DNA of 64,000 bases from Acanthosepion esculentum (Eukaryota; Mollusca; Cephalopoda; Sepiida; Sepiidae). Each line of letters begins with the position of its first letter. Position 1 is the first letter of the stretch. The position numbers and the translations under genes are program-made. The notes beneath the pieces were generated by a model that was not told the DNA's origin, made no database searches, and was given only the letters and a program-made list of their open reading frames with translations. The stretch spans positions 57,264,223 through 57,328,222 of the forward strand of contig OZ038507.1 of the NCBI GenBank assembly GCA_964036315.1. Reading direction: 5' to 3'. Shown one piece after another: positions 28,437 to 37,735 of this stretch.

Positions 28437-28479
<43 letters not shown>
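28437..28479. repeat. (AAT)n microsatellite
   Basis: About 14 AAT triplets preceded by GAT triplets. It sits directly at the 5' edge of retrotransposon fragment B, as the triplet run does for fragment A. Confidence 0.95.
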
Positions 28480-28808
28480 ACACTGACAGAACAATCAAAG
28501 CCAACCGCCCAGACATTGTTATTAAAGACCACAAACAAAATAAGTGCCTCCTTATTGATATGGCAGTCCCTGCAGACTGCAATATATCTTTGAAGATATT
28601 CGAAAAATTGTCAAATTTCAAGGACCTTGAAATAGAAATCTCAAAAATGTGGCACATGGGAACATCAACAATCCCTGTTGTAGTTGGAGCCCTTGGACTG
28701 GTTGGAAAAGATTCCAGTAGGCTGATTGAAGGGATCCCTGGAAGTCCATGCCTCAAAGAGATACAAAAAATTGTTCTGACAAGTACAGCCCACACTTTAT
28801 CTATGTAA
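28480..28808 (+). pseudogene. Non-LTR retrotransposon C-terminus, fragment B
   Basis: An open frame from the microsatellite to a stop at 28,808 carries the best-preserved copy of the domain in this window: TDRTIKANRPDIVIKD, then CLLIDMAVPADC, KIFEKLSNFKDLEIEIS, MWHMGTSTIPVVVGALGL and IQKIVLTSTAH near the natural end. In intact relatives this region is the restriction-like endonuclease that nicks target DNA to start reverse transcription. Only the last 110 codons or so remain, with no reverse-transcriptase core, so it is a 5'-truncated insertion or a duplicated piece. Confidence 0.65.
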
Positions 28809-28841
28809 TTATTTTTTTATTTTATTTTTTTATTTTTTGCA

Positions 28842-29740
28842 GTGGAAAGTGTCATGATGCCATTTCTAACCATCGATGCCAACAAACTAGCCAATGTCAG
28901 GCGTGACATCATCAGGAAAAAAAGAATACCTGACATAGAACTCGAAAAGATCCGAGAAAACTTACAAAAGAAATTAAACGTTCATATCGAGGGGCTAAAT
29001 GCCAAATACCATGAAAGAACGAAAGAAGCAGATGGGGACCAACAGAAAACATATCAGTGGCTGGGGAGCACCGGGTTGAAAGCTGAGACAGGAGACCTAA
29101 TTATAGCAGCTCAGGATCAAGGCTCGCAACCAGATCCTAACACTGTCACATAATCAAGGATAGCACTAAACAGAAATGCAGGATCTACAGAAAATATGAT
29201 GAAACTGTCAACTAAGGATGCCCAGAACTAGTAAAAAATGAATATACCCACGAACATAAAAAGTTAGCGACATATGTGCACTGGAAGATATGCAAGAAGC
29301 ACAAAATCGAAACCACTGAGAGATGGTATGAGCACCAGCCAGACACAGTTACCCAAAACAACGATGTAATTATGCCCTGGGACATGCCAATTCAAAATGA
29401 CGGAGAAATAAAGGCCAACAGCCCTGATATTATCATAAAAGACAATGAATGCAGGAAGTGTATGCTTATTGACATAGCAATACCAGCTGAGAGAAATACG
29501 ATCATAAAAATTATCGAGAAATTGTCGAAATACATGGACCTGGAAATCGAGATAAACAGGATGTGGAGAATGAAGACTGAGACTGTACCAATAGTAATCG
29601 GAGCTCTGGGCCTCATGAGAAAAGGAATGGGCAATCTTATTAACAGTGTCCCAGGTAACATCAACATACAAGATGCCTAGAAGATCGCCCTACTAGGAAC
29701 ATCCGATATACTAAGAAAAGTACTATCAATTAAATAACAA
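28842..29740 (+). pseudogene. Non-LTR retrotransposon C-terminal third, fragment C
   Basis: Longest copy of this element. The first part (28,842-29,153) is open and includes ANVRRDIIRKKRIPDIELE and TYQWLGSTGLKAET followed by IIAAQDQ, a stretch usually lying upstream of the zinc-knuckle region. From about 29,153 another frame reads KCRIYRKYDETVN, a stop, GCPELVKNEYTHEHKK and YVHWKICKKH, a CCHC-like knuckle that has lost its second cysteine. The endonuclease-like core follows (SPDIIIKD, CMLIDIAIPAE, IVIGALGL) and ends ILRKVLSIK at about 29,735. Two in-frame stops and one frame change make it dead. Roughly 100 bp of 3' sequence and a TA microsatellite follow. Confidence 0.65.
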
Positions 29741-29864
29741 ATTCTCATATAGGGTCCAAGGACCATAGATTGGACCCGGCTGTACAGGATGTAAAACAGG
29801 AAACACATGATAGTGGGCCCTTTTACTTAAAGTTAAGTATACCGTAACTTCAAACTATATGTTT

Positions 29865-29906
<42 letters not shown>

Positions 29907-30260
29907 CTAAAGTAAGAAATACCCTAACTAATCAATAATAAATAATGACTTAAAAGTTAACAAACAACGCAATACAATGAGTATAATTCAATACGATATA
30001 ATTTAATACAATTTAATACAGTACAATACCATGCAGTATAAAATGGCCGCATTCTGACCCACAATTCTTTGCGAACACTTGTTTTAGAGTAATTTGAAAT
30101 ACACCCGTTGCTACCTACCCAGTTGCGATGATACAATAAACACGTGATCTTGTCACTCCTAATGACCCATTGACCAATATCAAGAATAGAGCTTGTGTAA
30201 AAATTTAAATTTGAATCAGTGAGAACGTTCTTTTTCATGCATATCTAAATATATAGCAGG
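29741..30260. other. Retrotransposon 3' flank, TA microsatellite and AT-rich DNA
   Basis: A (TA)n run of about 34 bp lies at 29,869-29,902, after what looks like the 3' untranslated part of fragment C. Imperfect ATACAATTTA-type repeats lie at about 29,970-30,030. A short stretch at about 30,176-30,230 (AATAGAGCTTGTGTAAA) resembles the repeat at 57,627-57,680. No gene seen. Confidence 0.6.
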
Positions 30261-30261
30261 A

Positions 30262-30475
30262 GAACAGGACCATATGTGGCAGCAATATTCCTAACCCTGG
30301 ACGAATGGTAGACGTATATAGATATCTATGATAAATTCAGGAGATATCGTGAACAAACTTTCTTAGCAGCTGATCTAACAATTGATTCAATATAGTCTTT
30401 CCTCTTCATGTCAGACGAGAATGTTAGCCCGAGATAGCGCAACGAGTCAATCACCAGGAGGTTAGCATCAGCCAT
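30262..30475 (-). pseudogene. Jockey-like reverse transcriptase fragment
   Basis: Minus-strand translation gives SLRYLGLTFSSDMKRKDYIE, SIVRSAAKKVCSRYLLNLS, a stop, then YHSSRVRNIAATYGP. This follows the palm-to-thumb part of Jockey-type reverse transcriptases (RYLGLTFSSD...SIARSAAKKVG...IRPCMEYCCHIW). Stops and substitutions show decay. It lies next to a second reverse-transcriptase fragment of a different element on the same strand. Confidence 0.55.
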
Positions 30476-30525
30476 GCTGATGGAAAGCAGAATGAGTGGT
30501 GGTGGGGGCTATATCACATGCATCT

Positions 30526-30640
30526 TCGGCTATCCCCATGCGTCTTCGTATTTCGGTGTCGCACTTTCCGTTCTCTGTTAGAAGACTTGTCAGATGTTTA
30601 AATTTTTGTATTTGCATGATCCTAATAGCATAACTTAAAA
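30526..30640 (-). pseudogene. Reverse transcriptase fragment of the array's parent family
   Basis: Minus strand reads QIQKFKHLTSLLTENGKCDT followed by EIRRRMGIAEDA. This is the region directly after the catalytic domain in the non-LTR family that also gave rise to the 159-bp array at 37.6-48.4 kb (compare QAQQFKYL-SVLTK on the plus strand near 36,830-36,885). Only about 40 codons are recognisable and the flanks are unrelated. Confidence 0.55.
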
Positions 30641-30959
30641 CTATACTTTTATCATACATATTATATATAATCAGGAATAGGCTTGGTACTGGTTTCGCGT
30701 GCATTTTAGCTTCAAAGACGAGCATGCCAATCATCGTCTCTACGCCAGCTGGTGTCACCACTTAATATCTGTCTTATTTTGTATCTTTTTCGCTATATAC
30801 GGAGTTTCCATTTTTACGTTTATTTTTTTAAGAAAATTCTAATGTTATTTTTTCATTATCTACACGAGGGATTTTGCCGAAAAGCAAGTTTAATTATCTG
30901 TTTTAGCTTTCACTGTCTTGTTCTGTCTGTTTCTCTTTCTCTTTCTCTACATCTGTGCT

Positions 30960-31660
30960 AGTTTGGCTTTTTCTTTCACTTTCTTTGTCTCGTTTCTCTC
31001 CCCCCCTCCCCTCTCCCTCTCGCTTCCCTTTTTAAAGCCCGAAACCATTTCGCGAATTCGTCCGTCTTCAATCCAGACATTCCCGCCAAATTTCTAAATC
31101 TTCTTCGAAATAAATAAATAAATAAACTTTTTTTTTCCCCACTCAACCCCCTACCCCACCGCCCTTCCTCTGCTTGCGTTTCTGTCTGTTGGCGGGGGTT
31201 GACGGCTGTGTGGAACGGTTTTTGCAAGAGAGGGTGGATTTGTCTCGTCGAAAAAGCTCGAGAAAACAAAGAGGTGATTAATTCTTTGCAAATCAACAAA
31301 ATGCTATCAATTTTTATTTATTCGTTCATTCATTCAACCTTCTTGTTTTCCTCACCTCCGTTCGCTTCGGCGTCCCCTTCAACCGCCACTGCATCTCTTA
31401 ATTCCAACCCACCGATCCCCACTGTTCCCCGCCACCCCAACCACGCCCACGCCTTCACCTCTTCCTCACCCCCGCACAGCAAAAATGATTTCCTCCGCCC
31501 CTATCTCAAACCTGTACTTTGCACTTCCTCTGTGCAGAATGTCCTTTGTAGAGACAAAGATGAAGAAAGCACTGGCGTCTTTTTCTTTGATCTTTCCGCT
31601 CGGCTGGTTCGTCGTCGGATTCTGTCCGACTGAATTTCGAAAGTCTGCGAGACAAAAAAA
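30960..31660. other. CpG-richer unique stretch with no supported gene
   Basis: Compared with the surrounding AT-rich DNA this stretch has many CpG sites (for example TTCGCGAATTCGTCCGTC near 31,050 and CTCGTCGAAAAAGCTCGAG near 31,243) and C-rich runs. A plus-strand frame of 144 codons at 31,199-31,633 is low-complexity (Ser/Pro/Phe-rich), with no domain, signal or splice structure I can argue for. It could be part of a gene's 5' region or simply non-repeated DNA. Confidence 0.25.
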
Positions 31661-31740
31661 AAGTAAATAAATAAATAAAATGCTTCCATAAATTATTTTT
31701 ATTCGTTTTTACGGCTCCCGGCTTCGTTTGTTGGTGGCCC

Positions 31741-32020
31741 CCTTTATTTATTTATTTATTTCTATTAATGATTATAACAACATCATTTAAACCCATTTAC
31801 CAAATATATTTCTTTCTGGGTCCTTCTTAACGTTTATTCGCATCGTTTATTCTTTCCTTCTTACCGGTTTATTTCTTGGTCTTACATTTTTTCTTTCTTT
31901 CTTTTTCGTTTTTCCTCCATTATTAACATCTTCTTTCTGAGTTTACTTTTTCTTCCTTTTTTCTTTCTTTCTTTTTCGTTTTTCCTCCATTATTAAAATC
32001 TTCTTTCTGAGTTTACTTTT

Positions 32021-32056
<36 letters not shown>

Positions 32057-32746
32057 AGTATGTTCGCTTAGTTTTTCCTTTATTATTAGGTTTTTCTTTA
32101 TTTCTTTTTCTTTCTTTTTCTTTTTCCCTTTTGTTCTTCTTTCATTATTAAGATTTAGTTTCTTTACTTTTTCTTCTTTCTTTTTTCTTTCTTTCTTTCT
32201 TTCTTTACGTATGCTCGCTTCGTTTTTCTTTCATTATTAACTTTTTCTCCCTTAAGTTTTTCTTACTTTCTTTCTATGTTCGCTTAGTTTTTCCTTTATT
32301 ATTAGGTTTTTTCTTTATTTCTTTTTCTTTCTTTCTATCTTTTTCTTTCTTTCTTTTTCTTTTTGCCTTTCGTTCTTAGCATATGTTCCCTTTTGTTCTT
32401 CTTTCATTATTAAGATTTAATTTCTTTACTCTTCCGTAATTATAACCCGTTTCATTTTCTTTTCTTCTTTTCTACTTATTTCTATAATATCCTTTTAATT
32501 TATTCACTTTCTTTCTTTCCTTCTTTCTTTCCTTCTTTCTTTTCTCTCTTTCTTTCCTTCTTTCTTTCCTTCTTTCTTTTCTCTCTTTCATCCTTCTTTC
32601 TTTCCTGCTTTATTTTCTTTCTTTCCTTCTTTCTTTTCTCTCTTTTTTTCTTTTTTCTTTATTTTCTTTCTTTCTTTCTTTCTTTCCTGCTTTATTTTCT
32701 TTCTTTCCTTCTTTCTTTTCTCTCTTTTTTTCTTTTTTCTTTATTT

Positions 32747-32781
<35 letters not shown>

Positions 32782-32835
32782 CAACGTATGCTCGCTTCGT
32801 TTTTCCTTCATTATTAACTTTTTCTCCCTTAAGTT

Positions 32836-32867
<32 letters not shown>

Positions 32868-33015
32868 ATGGCGTTTATTTGCTTTGTTTTTCTTTCATTC
32901 TCCTTTTTTCTTAGCTTTATTTTCCTCTTCTTGCTTAATATTTGTTCACTTCATTTTGCTTTCATTTTTACTTCTCTCTTTCTTTTTCTTACTTTCTTTC
33001 TTTTTTTCGCTGTAG
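31741..33015. repeat. TTTC-rich pyrimidine tract with internal duplications
   Basis: Irregular (TTTC)n, (TTCC)n and TTTA runs. Longer blocks recur: TTTCGTTTTTCCTCCATTAT appears at about 31,905 and 31,972, and a segment with ATGCTCGCTTCGTTTTTC appears at about 32,211 and 32,786. Open frames here are phenylalanine/serine artefacts. Confidence 0.9.
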
Positions 33016-33372
33016 AGAATTTTTTCAATCCTTTTGTAAATCTTGCCAATATTACAATATGATAATGAAATAATTCTGCGCTAAATATAATATTACCAGC
33101 AGCGCCCATACAAATTTCAAGATGCATCATTGCAAGTGAAAAATGATAGATGACGTATTTTAATAAAGCTTTGAAAAAATGAAGTAATCTTATTTACAGT
33201 TTTCGTCACTTGATAAAGCACAAATATTTTCTTTTATTTTGAAGAATGTCACGAAACATATTCTTTCTTGTGCCAACATGTCATGTCCTTGTTTTTCTGT
33301 CGCAGTCTGCTCAACGGGATTTCTTAAACGTTGCACTGGTTTGAGTGGATAACCTAACATTTCTATTCGTCA
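33016..33372. other. Unassigned AT-rich DNA
   Basis: No gene, RNA or recognisable repeat seen in this stretch. Confidence 0.5.
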
Positions 33373-33545
33373 ATTACACGCAGCTAGTCTGTAGTGCGAG
33401 CCCCATCGTCTTTGGCTCGATACGTGGACTTTACATTCTGTCTGCGATGTGTGAGAGACTGTCCAATCATCCTTTTTCTTTTATTTTCATATTTTGTTTT
33501 TAGATAACCATCTAACATTCTCGTACTCGGGCTTGCAATGCCAAA
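33373..33545 (+). mobile_element. tRNA-derived SINE-like copy 1
   Basis: Contains GGCTCGATACGTGG, a decayed internal B-box, inside a segment shared with the better copy about 290 bp downstream (TAGTTTGT/TAGTCTGT, GTGCGAG, TACATTCTGTCTG, GTGAGAGACTG). The A-box is not clear. Likely a short retroposon relic transcribed left to right. Confidence 0.4.
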
Positions 33546-33663
33546 TGCCGTTGTCAAGTCGCGTACTTCTGCATTCGTTGGCCGGGAATAACCGATAAAA
33601 TGGTAACACAAGACATGAATCTTCATTACTTAACAATCCATTGACTTCCATATTCCGTGCGTT

Positions 33664-33810
33664 ACTCGCAGTTAGTTTGTGGTGCGAGACCCACCTCCCC
33701 GGGTTCGATACGTGGACCTTACATTCTGTCTGGCATATGTGAGAGACTGCCCAGTCATACTTGGATTTTCTTTTTTACTTTTTTATAAAAGAAATATCCC
33801 TCTAAAATAT
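33664..33810 (+). mobile_element. tRNA-derived SINE-like copy 2
   Basis: Carries a good B-box, GGTTCGATAC, at 33,702-33,711, then the same downstream block as copy 1 (GTGGACCTTACATTCTGTCT, GTGAGAGACTGCCCAGTCAT). Two copies of one family this close suggest a local duplication or repeated insertion. Confidence 0.45.
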
Positions 33811-34212
33811 TGGCCGGAAGTAACCACAAATCAACCCTGTACCTGGCTTCCTATGATGGTCTGATGTGACATTTGAGTAGCATGTTTATTCCGGCATAAT
33901 AGCATAAAAATATCGGTGGCCTTATACTATTCAGGCAAATCTATTTCCAAACATTTATTCTCGGATTTTACGCATTGAGATCGAATCAAACAGAGAATGT
34001 TTTCCCGTCTGAATAGAATCAATGATAAATTTGTAAATAGAAAAAAAAACCCTAAGTTGATAGAAGGCAGATATTTTGGTAAATAATGACGCATATTGCA
34101 AGCCAAATAAGATGAGACAAATGTAGAGTGACAAATTATCATTTCCTTATACTCTGGATTGTAAACGGTTTTATATGAGCTTACAACGACCGGTGGGGAC
34201 ATAAACTGTAAT
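33811..34212. other. Unassigned AT-rich DNA
   Basis: A minus-strand open frame of 120 codons at 33,927-34,289 has no motif I recognise and is interrupted in composition by A-runs. I see no supported feature here. Confidence 0.4.
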
Positions 34213-34610
34213 TCTAACGGTAATATTATCCGTTTCCCTACAAGGAAACATTTGGCATTCATTAACCGACCAGCCAGTACTGCTTTCAATTGAAATTTAT
34301 AAAAACTTTTTCTTAAAGCACTTTTCTTAGGAAAACAAGTTTCTCAAGTATTATCTGTTATAGTAACAAATAATGAAGAAAAATTATTTCGACATGCCTT
34401 GAAATCGCCTCCTGCATTTCAAGAGTCCATTTTCCATGAGTTTTGTAGAATGATAATGGTAATATTATCCGTTTTCCTACAAGGTATTCATTGACCAAAC
34501 CGCTTGTACAGTTTGTCGGTCGAAACTTATAAAATCTCTTAAAACACTTCTTTTTTTTCTTTTTTTTTTTTATAGGAAAACGTGTTTATCAAGTCCAGTA
34601 GCTGTTATTC
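34213..34610. repeat. Diverged direct duplication, about 240 bp apart
   Basis: GGTAATATTATCCGTTT with CCTACAAGG, a CATTCATT/TATTCATT segment, AACTTATAAAA and AGGAAAAC-GTTT-TCAAGT occur in the same order from about 34,220 and again from about 34,458. The second copy has gained a poly-T run. Confidence 0.7.
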
Positions 34611-34912
34611 CGCTTTTCTATATTGATGGGAGTTTCCTTCCTAGCTTTTTGTTTGAAGAAGTGTGGAATATCAACATCTTGATTATGTCATTATTTCCTC
34701 TTTGAATTACATGTCCTATCCATTTTGGTAGTTACCGCTTTTGATAGTCCTCAAGTGATGTGGTTTCTGTTATTTGGTACAGGTCTTTGTGAGTCTGCAG
34801 CGCCATTCCTCTATGTAGATGAGAAAGTTTTGCCAAAAAACCGCCGTTTTCACTTATTCAAAGCCTTTTTTTCATTATTGATCTTTGGAAGCGGTTGAAA
34901 TTACATAGTTCT
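34611..34912 (-). pseudogene. Non-LTR retrotransposon C-terminus (minus strand)
   Basis: Minus strand reads THKDLYQITETTSLEDYQKR, a stop, then PKWIGHVIQRGNNDIIKML, FHTSSNKKLGRKLPSI. The WIGHVIRR-N-N-I-K...GR pattern is typical of the end of non-LTR reverse transcriptases. It continues, after an intervening minisatellite, the same-strand fragment at 35,616-36,035. Confidence 0.55.
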
Positions 34913-35615
34913 ATTTACTGCTGATAATTTAGATATTCATATTAACTGCTGATAATTTAGATATTTCTATTTACTGCTGATAATTTAGATATTTCTCTTT
35001 ACTGCTGATAATTTAGATTTTTCTGTTTACCTCTGATAATTTAGATATTCATATTAACTGTTGATATTTTAGGTATTTCAATTTACGACTGATAGTTTAG
35101 ATATTTATATTAAACTGCTGATAATTTAGATATTTATATTTACAGCTGATAATTTAGATATTCATAATAACTGTTGATATTTTAGATATTTCAATTTACG
35201 ACTGATAGTTTAGATATTTATATTAACTGCTGATAATTTAGATATTTCAATTTACTGCTGATAATTTAGATATTCATATTAACTGTTGATATTTTAGATA
35301 TTCATATTAACTGTTGATATTTTAGGTATTTCAATTTACGACTGATAGTTTAGATATTTATATTAACTGCTGATAATTTAGATATTTCAATTTACTGCTG
35401 ATAATTTAGATATTTCAATTTACTGCTGATAATTTAGATATTCATATTAACTGTTGATATTTTAGATATTCATATTAACTGTTGATATTTTAGATATTTA
35501 AATTTACGACTGATAGTTTAGAGATTTCTATTTACTGCTGATAATTTAGTTATTTCTATTTACCGCTGATAATTTAGATATTTCTATTAAATGCCGATAG
35601 TTTAGAGATTTCTGA
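34913..35615. repeat. 28-bp minisatellite inside a non-LTR element
   Basis: About 25 imperfect units of roughly 28 bp with the core CTGCTGATAATTTAGATATT and variable TTTCTATTTA/TTCATATTAA spacer. A sub-variant (CTGTTGATATTTTAGATATT, ACGACTGATAGTTTAG) alternates with the main form. It separates the two halves of a minus-strand reverse-transcriptase relic. Confidence 0.9.
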
Positions 35616-36035
35616 ACGGGTTTGGCGCCGTGCATGATATCCACATGAATATTCCGATTGGACGAGGCTATTTAAGAACAAGGCTGAAGTTTTCAGGTTG
35701 ATCTTTTGGATTTGTAGCAATTTGCAGTATTGTGCGTAACTGCGTCTAGCACAGCCTATCCTACGTTCAATTTCATTTTCTCCAATACTTAATTTGTTAT
35801 AACTGACCCTTATGTCGAGTTATTCTCAATGTTTAATATTTACTCATTCCTGAATTTTTATGATGGATTCGATGTAGGGCACCTGCTTCTTTCATTCAAA
35901 TTCCTGATCATAGTTTCTGTTTTGGAAAAGTTTATCTCCAGTCCCATTTCTTAGAACACTTGATAAAAGATGATGATTTTCTGTTCCAACTATGAATACC
36001 TATGTCATCAGCATCTCCCCTTTTCATCATGACGT
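35616..36035 (-). pseudogene. Non-LTR reverse transcriptase fragment with ADD motif
   Basis: Minus strand from about 36,030 reads GDADDIGIHSWNRKS, equivalent to the catalytic YADD-type motif of reverse transcriptases, then a decayed stretch and, from about 35,810 down, LSIGENEIERRIGCARRSYA, QYCKLLQIQKINLKTSALF and LNSLVQSEYSCG. That order (ADD, then IGENEI-RRIG, then KINLKT-I-FLNSLV-S) is characteristic of one animal non-LTR family. Frame changes show it is dead. The C-terminal end lies at 34,611-34,912 on the far side of a minisatellite. Confidence 0.6.
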
Positions 36036-36690
36036 AAAGTTAGAACACTTAAAACTCCCAACTTTTCAGGATGTAAAAAAGGAATTCTAACTACGGCACA
36101 TACACTACATTGTCTCTTGAAAGTGACTGTAATGGTCGAAATTATTTTAATAAGACAATAACAAAATATGAACTTAGAACAGCCAGTAGGGGTTTTAATG
36201 GTCGTGGAGAAGTAGTACCTTTCCCAGAAGGTTTTTGTTTGGCTTAACAGTATATCAATTCCATATGGGCCATTTAATGCCGAAATTTAATTTTCTTGGG
36301 AGCTATGGTAATTTAAAAAAAAATGTATTGCTGGTAATCTTTTTACAATGAAAATATATCGCTGTTTTTTTTTACAATAAAGATATATTTTTATATTTTC
36401 ATGTGTTGACCCAAGGTTTAGGGTTTATTTGCCCATAGCTGGGACCCTAACCGTACTACCACCCCGTAGAAGGTTTCCGGGGCGTCTTAGACTGCTTCTC
36501 ACGCAAAGGCATCATCAATGTGACGCGCAAGAAAAACCTTCTCTACTGTTGAAAACCGCACATTCGCGCTGAAGAGCCACATATTGCCTGAGGTAATCCT
36601 GTTAACGCGAATCGAGAGCTAATCCAAATTTAAAGTTACTTTTAATTGAAATAGAAAGATTAGTTGATCTTTTCGTGTGCGTGCATTTTT
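36036..36690. other. Unassigned DNA with a GC-richer block
   Basis: AT-rich up to about 36,410, then a GC-richer block to about 36,620 that includes TTGCCCATAGCTGGGACCCT, a motif also found in the SINE-like copies near 37,030 and 37,240. It may be a diverged member of the same repeat family. No gene. Confidence 0.4.
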
Positions 36691-36699
36691 TTTTTTACT

Positions 36700-36890
36700 A
36701 GTAAGGTAGTGAAGGAAAGCGTGAGGAAAGGACTAAACATCAACTGCAAGAAGACAGAATACATCTTCATTAGCAAAAGGAACATCCTAACAGGGCAAAC
36801 TGCCAACTGCAAATTGCAGATGTCAAAATCAAACAAGCACAACAATTTAAATATCTTTGAAGTGTTTTAACAAAGGTCGGAAAGTCAGTT
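36700..36890 (+). pseudogene. Reverse transcriptase fragment, parent of the 159-bp array
   Basis: Plus strand reads VVKESVRKGLNINCKKTEYI followed by FISKR, then after a frameshift QLQIADVKIKQAQQFKYL, a stop and SVLTKVGKS. This is the segment between the catalytic domain and the thumb in the family whose next part (YGSECW...KKRLEATE) resumes at about 37,590. A SINE-like insertion splits them. It gives the orientation and origin of the large array downstream. Confidence 0.6.
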
Positions 36891-37430
36891 ATGTGCCATG
36901 CGTGATACACACTTATACGATCATGTATCTTTGACTGACGAGGCGGATTTATTCTTTCCCGTAGTAGGTAGACATTTCTTTCTGCGGTAGACCAGTTGCC
37001 ATCCAGGGCTATAGAACCTGCCATTTACCCATAGCTGGTGGCATAAGAAGATGATTTATATCTTTCCCAAGGGTATTAGCACTGAAGAGAATGTAATGGA
37101 TTTGAGTGGAAAGTCAGTCAATCATACGTGATACACGCTTAGGCGATCACGTATCTGTCAATACATGATTGACGATGCAGATTTCTCCAGCAGTAGGTTT
37201 CTTTCATCCAAGACTATAGAACACGGTCTGTCCTGCTATTTTCCCATAGCTGGGGTGGGGGGAGAAGAAGATAATTCATACCTTTCCCAAGAGTATTAGG
37301 CACTTAAGTGAATGTAATGGATTCCACGGGAATTCGAACTCGGCTCTCCGAGCCGCTATCCATTACTCCTGCGTACATCCGACACTGAAATCCGAAGGCC
37401 CATTGAGATAGTGAAAGATGACTTCTAAAA
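36877..37430 (-). mobile_element. Tandem SINE-like pair inserted in the retrotransposon
   Basis: Two related copies of about 230 bp lie head to tail (GGAAAGTCAGT at about 36,879 and 37,109; CGTGATACAC; CCCATAGCTGG at about 37,028 and 37,245; TTTCCCAAG-GTATTAG). Only the right copy has a tRNA-like head on the minus strand, with a near-consensus B-box AGTTCGAATTC at 37,330-37,340. The unit probably inserted once and was then duplicated without its head. A match to the short motif CAGCTATGGG...AATAGCAGGACAGAC occurs again at about 50,411-50,440. Confidence 0.45.
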
Positions 37431-37544
37431 GGTAAGCAAACCATTAAGAAACAGGAAAATTTCATTAGAAAAGGATACTGAAATGTCATGTAATATCGGT
37501 CATATTTTTTTACGTATATATAGCGATGAGAATGTTTTTAGTTT

Positions 37545-37735
37545 CTGAACATCTTCATAATTGATCTTATTGAGAAATGGATTCTTTCCTATATGGCAGT
37601 GAATGCTGGATAATCTCCTCACAGACGAAGAAGAGACTTGAAGCAACAGAATTGTTGTTCTACGGAAGGATGCTGAGAATACCATGGACTGAACAACGAC
37701 GAAGTTTTAGAGAAAATGGAAACAAAAAGGACACT
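37545..37735 (+). pseudogene. 5' seed copy of the retrotransposon C-terminal segment
   Basis: After the SINE-like insertion the retrotransposon resumes: FLYGSECWIISSQTKKRLEA, TELLFYGRMLRIPWTEQ, then a frame change. This matches the conserved YGSECW...KKRLEATEMWFYRRMLRIPWTEH of the family. It is the first, most diverged unit of the array and joins it to unrepeated parent sequence. Confidence 0.65.

Noticed and set aside
28248..28538. Poly-tyrosine minus-strand frame and its plus-strand poly-isoleucine partner
   Set aside because: Product of the (AAT)n microsatellite; the real signal is the retrotransposon domain that follows on the plus strand.
31199..31633. 144-codon frame in the CpG-richer stretch
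   Set aside because: Low-complexity Ser/Pro/Phe content and no splice or domain evidence; kept only as an unassigned stretch.
36411..36440. Telomere-like TTTAGGG motif
   Set aside because: A single TTTAGGGTTT occurrence with no tandem array.
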